NCBI GenBank assembly: GCA_003497545.1
Contig: DNNT01000219.1
Span: 227-11,386, forward strand
Reading direction: 5' to 3'
From: Arenimonas sp.
Lineage (GTDB): Bacteria; Pseudomonadota; Gammaproteobacteria; Xanthomonadales; Xanthomonadaceae
Length of the DNA stretch: 11,160 nucleotides
Shown in pieces: positions 6,980-11,160 of the stretch. The translations under genes were made by a program, and so were the position numbers. Under the pieces are notes generated by a model that searched no databases, had not been told where the DNA came from, and saw nothing but the letters and a program-made list of their open reading frames with translations. The first letter of the stretch is position 1. Each line of letters begins with the position of its first letter.

Positions 6980-7124
6980 GCGCAGTGAGGTGCGACGGAG
7001 TTGGCAATCAACCGAAGATGGTTACAAGTGAAACGATTATTTGTTGCATCGCAAGATTGACAGTCCGGTGACCGCGGCGCACTTTGCGCGCCACACATAC
7101 TTATACCGGTAGGGGTATCGAAGC
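6980..7124. promoter_or_regulatory. Divergent control region of the TlpA gene and the sulfur operon
   Basis: This 145-bp gap contains the most A/T-rich stretch of the window (about 7021-7062). A perfect -35-like TTGACA lies at 7057-7062 on the plus strand, but the hexamers 16-18 bp downstream (around 7080-7086, CACTTT) match the -10 consensus poorly. TATACC (7102-7107) is a better -10 by sequence but has no -35 at proper spacing. A short GGCGC/GCGCC dyad occupies 7076-7092. I could not define a promoter for the minus-strand gene. AGGGG (7111-7115) is the only plausible ribosome binding site for the plus-strand gene, 9 bp before its ATG. Confidence 0.4.
7103..7118. promoter_or_regulatory. CsoR/CstR-type operator candidate
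   Basis: The 16-bp site ATACCGGTAGGGGTAT has outer arms ATACC and GGTAT around a central TA; 12 of its 16 positions obey the dyad. CsoR-family repressors, including the persulfide-sensing CstR group, are known to bind ATACC-(C/G-rich)-GGTAT palindromes. It ends 6 bp before the start codon of the first YeeE/YedE gene and covers the likely ribosome binding site, a good place for repression. No CsoR-family gene is present in the window, so the regulator would be encoded elsewhere. Confidence 0.5.
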
Positions 7125-7670
7125 ATGAGTTCCATCCCCGGTTCCAGCTCCTGCGAGGTCGGTGCCAAGCCGCTCTGGCGCCCGCACGCGGCGGGCGTCC
7201 TGCTTGGCCTCGGCCTGCTGCTCACCTTCGTGCTCACCGGCCACGGCCTTGGCGGCAGCGGCTTCACCACCGCGCTGGCGGCGAAGAGCGCCCAGGTGGT
7301 CGCGCCGGCCGCCACCGAAGCCAACAGCTATTTCGGTGGCATGGTCGAGGAAGGGCGCAACCCGCTCGACGCCTGGATCACCTGGCAGGTGATCGGCGTG
7401 GCTTTCGGTGCGCTGATCGGCGCGCTCAGCGCCCGCCGCTTCAAGATCCAGCTCGACGGCCCGGGTGCGCTCGGCAAGCCGGGCCGCATCGCCATGGCGC
7501 TGGTCGGAGGCATGGTCGCCGGCTTCGGCGCCCGCATCTCGCTGGGCTGCACCAGCGGCCTGGGCCTGTCCGGCGCGGCCACGCTGGCCACCGCCGGCTT
7601 CGTCTTCCTCGGCGGCTTCTTCATCTCGGGCGCCGTGTTCGGCCTGCTCACCCGGAGGCTCTGGAAATGA
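7125..7670 (+). CDS. YeeE/YedE-family permease subunit (sulfur compound uptake), first half-size protein
   Basis: The 181-residue inner-membrane protein has about four hydrophobic segments (21-40, 86-101, 121-137, 152-174). It carries the YeeE/YedE signature GARISLGCTSGLGLSG (135-150) with Cys142 inside the membrane. Proteins of this family move thiosulfate or related sulfur compounds; in TsuA, cysteines lining the pore pass thiosulfate along. This gene encodes only one half, and the other half follows with a 4-bp ATGA overlap, so the two should form one permease. The N-terminus (1-20) is polar with an extra Cys10. An operator-like palindrome and the only possible ribosome binding site sit directly before the ATG. 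The exact substrate (thiosulfate, sulfide, sulfite or selenium compounds) cannot be read from the sequence. Confidence 0.92.
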   Translation: MSSIPGSSSCEVGAKPLWRPHAAGVLLGLGLLLTFVLTGHGLGGSGFTTALAAKSAQVVAPAATEANSYFGGMVEEGRNPLDAWITWQVIGVAFGALIGALSARRFKIQLDGPGALGKPGRIAMALVGGMVAGFGARISLGCTSGLGLSGAATLATAGFVFLGGFFISGAVFGLLTRRLWK

Positions 7671-8227
7671 CTTTCCCCATCGGTTTCGACGGCATCCTCT
7701 CGGGCCTGCTCTGCGGCCTGGTGTTCGGCTTCGCGCTCGAGCGCGCCGGCTTCGCCAGCGGCTGCAAGCTCACCGCCCAGCTGCGTTTCCAGGACTGGGC
7801 CGTGTTCAACGTGATGTTCACCGCCATCCTGGTCTGCGCCGTGGGCCTGTACGTGCTGCGCCTGGCCGGCCTGGTGGACATGGAGCAGGTCTACATCCCC
7901 ACCACCTACCTCTGGGCCACTGCGCTCGGCGGCGTGGGCGTCGGCGCCGGCATGGCGATCGGCGGCTACTGCCCGGGCACGTCGGTGGTCGGCTTCATGT
8001 CGGGCCGCATCGATGGCCTGGTGTTCTTCATCGGCATCATCGCCGGCACCTGGCTGTTCGCCGGCGCCTACGACTTCCTGCTGCCGATGCTCGAGGCGCT
8101 GCCGGGCCCCGAGGCACAGACGCTGTCCGAACTCGCCGGCGTGCCCGACTGGGTGGTGCTGGTGGCGCTGACCGCCGTCGCCGCCATCGTCGGCTGGTTC
8201 ACCGCCCGTCCCAAGGCGACCGCCTGA
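7667..8227 (+). CDS. YeeE/YedE-family permease subunit, second half-size protein
   Basis: The 186-residue membrane protein is the partner of the preceding gene. Two conserved cysteine motifs are clear: GFALERAGFASGCKLTAQL (21-39) with Cys33 and GMAIGGYCPGTSVVG (95-109) with Cys102. These match cysteine positions that line the path in single-chain YeeE/YedE transporters, while the third, GCTSG, is supplied by the first subunit. Hydrophobic segments lie at about 8-23, 48-67, 83-101, 117-140 and 161-179. The insertion after the fourth segment (about 142-160) is polar. The start is well defined: GGAGG at 7654-7658, 8 bp before the ATG, inside the end of the upstream gene. Paired permeases of this kind are found in sulfide- and persulfide-responsive operons such as the BigR operons. 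Confidence 0.92.
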   Translation: MTFPIGFDGILSGLLCGLVFGFALERAGFASGCKLTAQLRFQDWAVFNVMFTAILVCAVGLYVLRLAGLVDMEQVYIPTTYLWATALGGVGVGAGMAIGGYCPGTSVVGFMSGRIDGLVFFIGIIAGTWLFAGAYDFLLPMLEALPGPEAQTLSELAGVPDWVVLVALTAVAAIVGWFTARPKATA

Positions 8228-8256
8228 GCGGCCGCATCGTTTCCAGGAGCAAGACC

Positions 8257-8556
8257 ATGAGCAAGACCTCCCACCGCAACACCGCCACGCTCACCGCCCG
8301 CCTCTCGGCGCTGATGCTCGTCGCTGGCGCCCTGGCCCCGGCCGCCTTCGCCCAGGATGCCAAGCCGGCGCAGGCCACGGAGCAGGCCACCGAACAGGCC
8401 CAGGACGCCGACAAGGAAAAGGACAAGGACCAGGCGCAGGCCACCGCGCAGGCCGCCAAGCCGGCGCCCGCCCCGGCCACCGCCGAGCGCAAGAAGCCGG
8501 CCAATCCCTGCGCCCCGGCGCCGCGCAAGAAGAAGGCGCGCAACCCCTGCGCCTGA
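8257..8556 (+). CDS. Small secreted Ala/Lys-rich protein with two NPCA motifs
   Basis: No known function was recognised. The 99-residue product has a clear Sec signal peptide: basic 1-15, hydrophobic 16-30, and a likely cut after APAAFA (Ala32). The mature part is low in complexity: a Gln/Ala/Thr-rich stretch (36-50), an acidic-lysine patch DADKEKDKD (50-58), an Ala/Pro/Lys-rich stretch, and a very basic tail. The only two cysteines lie in repeated Asn-Pro-Cys-Ala motifs (83-86 and 96-99), the second at the very C-terminus. Two Cys-Pro turns on a cationic tail suggest binding of a metal or a sulfur species, but this is inference. AGGAG (8245-8249) lies 7 bp before the ATG. It sits 29 bp after the permease pair and 24 bp before the next gene, inside the operon. 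A longer frame starting at 7465 is a shadow of the upstream genes. Confidence 0.8.
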   Translation: MSKTSHRNTATLTARLSALMLVAGALAPAAFAQDAKPAQATEQATEQAQDADKEKDKDQAQATAQAAKPAPAPATAERKKPANPCAPAPRKKKARNPCA

Positions 8557-8580
8557 AGCCGGCCCACGCCTGAACCCGCC

Positions 8581-9252
8581 ATGTCACCGACCCTGCCACG
8601 CCTCGCCGGCCGCGACGAGAACCTGCCCGCCCTGCGCGCGGCCGGCTCGGAGCTGCTCGACGTGCTGCATGCGCTGCACCGCAAGGGTCGCAACGTGGTG
8701 ACCGAGCTGATGTTCCCGCGCACCTCGCTCGGCGAGTGGGAACACCTGCCCGCCGACGACGTGCTCGATCCGGGCACGGGCTTCCGCTACTACTACCACG
8801 CGCATCCGGACAGCGTGGCCAAGCGCGAGCACGGTCATTTCCACCTGTTCCAGCGCGTCTCCGGCACCGACGGCAAGCCTGCGTTCACCCACCTGGCCGG
8901 CGTGTCGGTGAACGCCGCGGGCCTGCCGCTGCGCGCCTTCACCACCAACCGCTGGGTCACCGACGAGGTGATGCAGCCGGCCGCGGCCGTGGGCGCCATG
9001 CTCGACCGCTTCGACGTGCGCACGCCGCGCCGCCTGGAACTGGTGCACCGCTGGCTGGGCGCCGTGACGCGCCTGTTCCGCCCGCAGCTGGACTGGCTGC
9101 TCGAGCAGCGCGACCAGCGCATCGCCCGCGAGCTGCCGCGCCGCCCCAATCTCTTCGAAGACCGCCGCACCGAACTGCTGTCCGAGTGCGCGCTCGACCT
9201 CGGGCGCCAGTTCGCCCGCCTTGAACACGCCACCGCCCCGGCCCGGGGCTGA
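8581..9252 (+). CDS. His-rich conserved protein, probably DUF6969 type
   Basis: The 223-residue soluble protein has no signal peptide or membrane segment. The most distinctive section is residues 47-92: RTSLGEWEHLPADDVLDPGTGFRYYYHAHP followed by KREHGHFHLF, holding His73, His75, Glu83, His84, His86 and His88 around aromatic residues. This looks like a metal-binding or cupin-like core. I recall this pattern from the uncharacterised DUF6969 family, but could not check it. The C-terminal half (130-215) is helical with many Arg. It lies in the sulfur operon, 24 bp after the NPCA gene and 11 bp before the rhodanese gene, so it is probably co-expressed and cytosolic. No ribosome binding site stands out. 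Its function is unknown; a redox or sulfur-oxidising metal enzyme or a regulator are both possible. Confidence 0.8.
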   Translation: MSPTLPRLAGRDENLPALRAAGSELLDVLHALHRKGRNVVTELMFPRTSLGEWEHLPADDVLDPGTGFRYYYHAHPDSVAKREHGHFHLFQRVSGTDGKPAFTHLAGVSVNAAGLPLRAFTTNRWVTDEVMQPAAAVGAMLDRFDVRTPRRLELVHRWLGAVTRLFRPQLDWLLEQRDQRIARELPRRPNLFEDRRTELLSECALDLGRQFARLEHATAPARG

Positions 9253-9263
9253 AGGAAAGACCC

Positions 9264-10229
9264 ATGAAGCCGTATGCCCTGATGTTCTCGCTGTCCGCGT
9301 TGCTGTCGGCGCCGCTCGCCGCGGTGGAGCTGCCCGGCCCCGTGGTCAGCCCCGAGTGGCTGGACCAGAACCGCGACGCGGTGGTGGTGCTCGACGTTCG
9401 CAACGGCCTGGACGCCTTCACCGAGGCGCCCGAATACGAAACCGCCGAAGACGGCAGCAAGAAGCTCACCGTCGTCGGCGGCCACGTGCCCGGCGCGCGC
9501 CCGGTGGACTTCAACACCCTGCGCGTGAGCATCACCGTGGACGGCAAGAAGATCGACAAGATGCTGCCCTCGCGCGAACAGGTGCAGGCGCTCGTGCGCG
9601 GCTGGGGCGTCAACCAGGACGACGTGCTGGTGATCACCTCGCCGGGCGAGAGCTTCGACGAATCCGACATGGCCGCGCGCCTGTACTGGACCCTGAAGGT
9701 GCATGGCCACCAGGCCATGGCGCTGCTCGACGGCGGCAACGCCGCCTGGGGCCAGGCCGGCCTGCCGCTGGTGACCGACGCCGCCACCGCGCCCGCCGCG
9801 GGCAACTGGACCGCCGGCGAACTGCAGGCGCGCTGGTTCGCCGCCGCCGCCGACCTCAAGCCCGGCCAGGCCAGCCCGCAGCTGGTGGACGCGCGCCCGG
9901 CGCCGCAGTACCTGGGCCTGTTCTTCAAGAAGCCGGCCGTGACGGCGGGTGGCCATGTCGAGGGCGCGGTGAACTTCGCGCCGGACGTGCGCACCCGCGA
10001 GGCCGGCCTGTCGCGCGGCTTCTTCGCCGCCGACCGCTACCGCCAGGTGCTGGGCGCCGTGGGCGTGAAGCCCGAGGCCGGCAGCATCGTCTACTGCAAC
10101 ACCGGCCACATGGCCGCCGGCGCCTGGTTCGTGCTGAGCGAAGTGCTGGGCGTCGAGGACGTGAAGCTCTACGACGGCTCCATGCACGAGTGGACCACGC
10201 TGGGCCACCCGGTGGTGGGCCTGGACTGA
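9264..10229 (+). CDS. Exported tandem-rhodanese sulfurtransferase
   Basis: The 321-residue protein has an N-terminal signal peptide (1-20, LSAPLAA then VELPG), so it should work in the periplasm. Two rhodanese domains follow, about 25-170 and 185-318. The first keeps the fold (VVLDVRNG at 41-48, GGHVPGARPVDF at 72-83, LLDGGNAAWGQAGLPL) but has no cysteine in the catalytic loop. The second has LVDARPAPQYLG, GGHVEGAVNF and the active loop YCNTGHMAAG, with Cys278 as the sulfur-carrying residue, then LYDGSMHEW. This is the usual two-domain arrangement of thiosulfate or mercaptopyruvate sulfurtransferases. Thiosulfate is the more likely donor given the YeeE/YedE genes and the export signal. AAGGA at 9252-9256 lies 7 bp before the ATG and overlaps the previous stop. 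A hairpin covers its stop codon. Confidence 0.92.
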   Translation: MKPYALMFSLSALLSAPLAAVELPGPVVSPEWLDQNRDAVVVLDVRNGLDAFTEAPEYETAEDGSKKLTVVGGHVPGARPVDFNTLRVSITVDGKKIDKMLPSREQVQALVRGWGVNQDDVLVITSPGESFDESDMAARLYWTLKVHGHQAMALLDGGNAAWGQAGLPLVTDAATAPAAGNWTAGELQARWFAAAADLKPGQASPQLVDARPAPQYLGLFFKKPAVTAGGHVEGAVNFAPDVRTREAGLSRGFFAADRYRQVLGAVGVKPEAGSIVYCNTGHMAAGAWFVLSEVLGVEDVKLYDGSMHEWTTLGHPVVGLD

Positions 10230-10238
10230 TCCATGCCC
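10217..10238. terminator. Hairpin across the rhodanese stop codon, convergent junction
   Basis: GGGC (10217-10220) pairs with GCCC (10235-10238), and TGGA (10222-10225) with TCCA (10230-10233). One 1x1 mismatch and a 4-nt CTGA loop complete an 8-bp stem, followed by only two T residues. It includes the TGA stop of the sulfurtransferase gene and lies 25-46 nt past the stop of the facing hydrolase gene. It is a plausible end for the operon transcript, similar in layout to the hairpin at 3804-3825. Confidence 0.4.
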
Positions 10239-10262
10239 TTCCTGGCCGCCCCCGTGACCGCC

Positions 10263-11160
10263 TCAGCCGCCGCCCGCGGCCCCGAGTGCCTCGGCTTCGA
10301 GCTCGAGGTACACGGTGTAGGCGTTGCGCCGGTTCGCGGCATCGAAGGTCGGCAGGTTCGCGTACCCGCTCCAGTCGATGCGCTCGTAGGCTTCGTCGAA
10401 GGGGATCATCTCCTCGACGGCGCGACCCAGTTCGCTGCGCAGGAAGCGCAGGTAGCCGCCGGTGAGCGCCAGGTCGGCCGCGACGTTTTCCGAGGCTTCG
10501 CCATGGCCCGGCACCACGACCCTGGCACCGGCCGCCTGCATGCGTTCGATGGCCGCCAGCCAGCCGCGCGTATTGCCGTCCACCACGAAGGGCAGGCGGC
10601 CGCTGAAGTACAGGTCGCCGGCGAACAGCACGTCGTCGTTTTCCACCAGCAGCATCAGGTCGTCGGGCGCATGCGCGTGGCCGCCGGTGACCAGGCGGAA
10701 ATCGATGCCGCCCAGCGAAAAGTCTTCGCTTTCGGCGTCCTTGAATTCGATCCAGCGGTCGGCGGGCAGCACGCGGGTGGTTTCGTCCACCCACGGCGCC
10801 AGTTCTACGCGGCGCTGGGCCAGGCGTTCGCCCGCGAGGTCGGACGCGAGGTAGAGCTGGCCTTCGCTGCGCGCCCAGATCTCGGCGCCTTCGGCCTGGA
10901 ACACCTGCAGGCCGTAGACGTGGTCGGCGTGGTAGTGCGTGACGACGACGCGGCGCACGGGCTGGTCGGTGACCGCGCGGATGGCCGCCAGCATCTCGCG
11001 CGCCAGCGCGGGCGTGCCCAGCGTGTCCACGACCACCACGCCCTCGTCGGTGACGACGAAGCCGGCGTTGCTGGTGTAGCCGCGGTTGGCCTGGCTGGCC
11101 ACGCCGGAATCGCCGTGGAAGTACCAGCTGTGTTCGCCCACGCGCACCGCTTCGAGCGCC
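10263..11160 (-). CDS. Metallo-beta-lactamase-fold hydrolase, SoxH-like, 5' end beyond the window
   Basis: This is a zinc hydrolase of the metallo-beta-lactamase superfamily. Counting from the in-frame GTG at 11147, the metal motif THYHADH (70-76) gives His71, His73, Asp75 and His76. The other ligands are His159 (GGHAHAPDD), Asp178 (FAGDLYF) and His215 (VPGHGE). The opening pattern SGVASQANRGYTSNAGFVVT resembles the SoxH and quinoprotein-relay zinc hydrolases rather than true beta-lactamases. The frame stays open from that GTG to the window edge, adding Ala-Leu-Glu-Ala, so the real start and a probable signal peptide are likely outside. It is convergent with the exported rhodanese, 33 bp away. 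SoxH-like proteins are often encoded near sulfur oxidation genes, but the substrate is unknown. Confidence 0.88.
   Translation of the reverse strand, partial: ALEAVRVGEHSWYFHGDSGVASQANRGYTSNAGFVVTDEGVVVVDTLGTPALAREMLAAIRAVTDQPVRRVVVTHYHADHVYGLQVFQAEGAEIWARSEGQLYLASDLAGERLAQRRVELAPWVDETTRVLPADRWIEFKDAESEDFSLGGIDFRLVTGGHAHAPDDLMLLVENDDVLFAGDLYFSGRLPFVVDGNTRGWLAAIERMQAAGARVVVPGHGEASENVAADLALTGGYLRFLRSELGRAVEEMIPFDEAYERIDWSGYANLPTFDAANRRNAYTVYLELEAEALGAAGGG

Noticed and set aside
4478..6988. 836-codon open frame on the plus strand, opposite the EAL-CBS-GGDEF and TlpA genes
   Set aside because: It runs across two well-identified genes and their gap, and its product is a compositionally odd Arg/Gly/His-rich chain with no recognisable domain. 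Long antisense frames are expected at this GC content.
4353..7007. 884-codon minus-strand frame covering two genes in another frame
   Set aside because: It is a Pro/Arg/Ala-rich product out of frame with the domain-bearing genes; stops are rare only because of GC content.
8361..8480. Repetitive CAGGCC-rich stretch that could be taken for a repeat array
   Set aside because: It is simply the Ala/Gln codons of the low-complexity secreted protein, without regular spacing.
7465..8556. Longer 363-codon version of the NPCA gene
   Set aside because: Its first 264 residues are an out-of-frame reading of the YeeE/YedE genes. The internal ATG at 8257 has a good ribosome binding site and begins a signal peptide.
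8550..8574. Direct repeat CGCCTGAA, two copies 17 bp apart, around the end of the NPCA gene
   Set aside because: It is only 8 bp and made of common codons and a stop; there is no further similarity to suggest duplication or an att site.
8835..10208. 457-codon open frame on the minus strand over the His-rich and rhodanese genes
   Set aside because: It lies opposite two clear genes and changes character midway, as expected for a GC-driven shadow.
1..11160. tRNA, rRNA, CRISPR, insertion sequence, integrase or phage genes
   Set aside because: Nothing of these kinds was seen on either strand; base composition is even and all genes look chromosomal.

Overview
The window is very GC-rich (by eye near 70 %), tightly packed bacterial chromosome. 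It holds 13 protein genes, no RNA genes and no sign of mobile DNA. Gene style (OYE alkene reductase, EAL-CBS-GGDEF protein, YeeE/YedE pair, weak or absent Shine-Dalgarno sites, short gaps) suggests a gammaproteobacterium of the Xanthomonas/Lysobacter/Luteimonas type. That placement is an inference from protein style, not from a marker gene.

Left part (1-3830, plus strand): an OYE-family ene-reductase with a strong ribosome binding site and a dyad in its promoter region; an LCAT-like lipase/acylhydrolase lipoprotein; an unrecognised coiled-coil protein that may be translated from a leaderless mRNA; and a short YchJ-family protein that overlaps it. Middle part (3831-6979, minus strand): a TlpA-type thioredoxin fused to an Lgt-like membrane domain, then an EAL-CBS-GGDEF cyclic-di-GMP protein, then an OsmC-family peroxide/thiol protein. 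The last two are 14 bp apart and probably co-transcribed.

Right part (6980-10229, plus strand): a 145-bp divergent control region ends in a near-palindrome, ATACC-N6-GGTAT, of the kind bound by CsoR/CstR-type repressors. It lies directly before a compact five-gene operon: two half-size YeeE/YedE permeases (4-bp overlap), a secreted 99-residue protein with two Asn-Pro-Cys-Ala motifs, a His-rich protein probably of the DUF6969 type, and an exported tandem-rhodanese sulfurtransferase. A metallo-beta-lactamase-fold hydrolase (SoxH-like, cut by the right edge) faces the operon. Together these look like an import and handling route for thiosulfate or sulfane sulfur, with exported partners. The small NPCA protein and the His-rich protein are the least understood parts and the best candidates for something new.

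Both convergent junctions (near 3815 and 10228) carry a hairpin that spans the stop codon of the plus-strand gene, a likely compact terminator arrangement.
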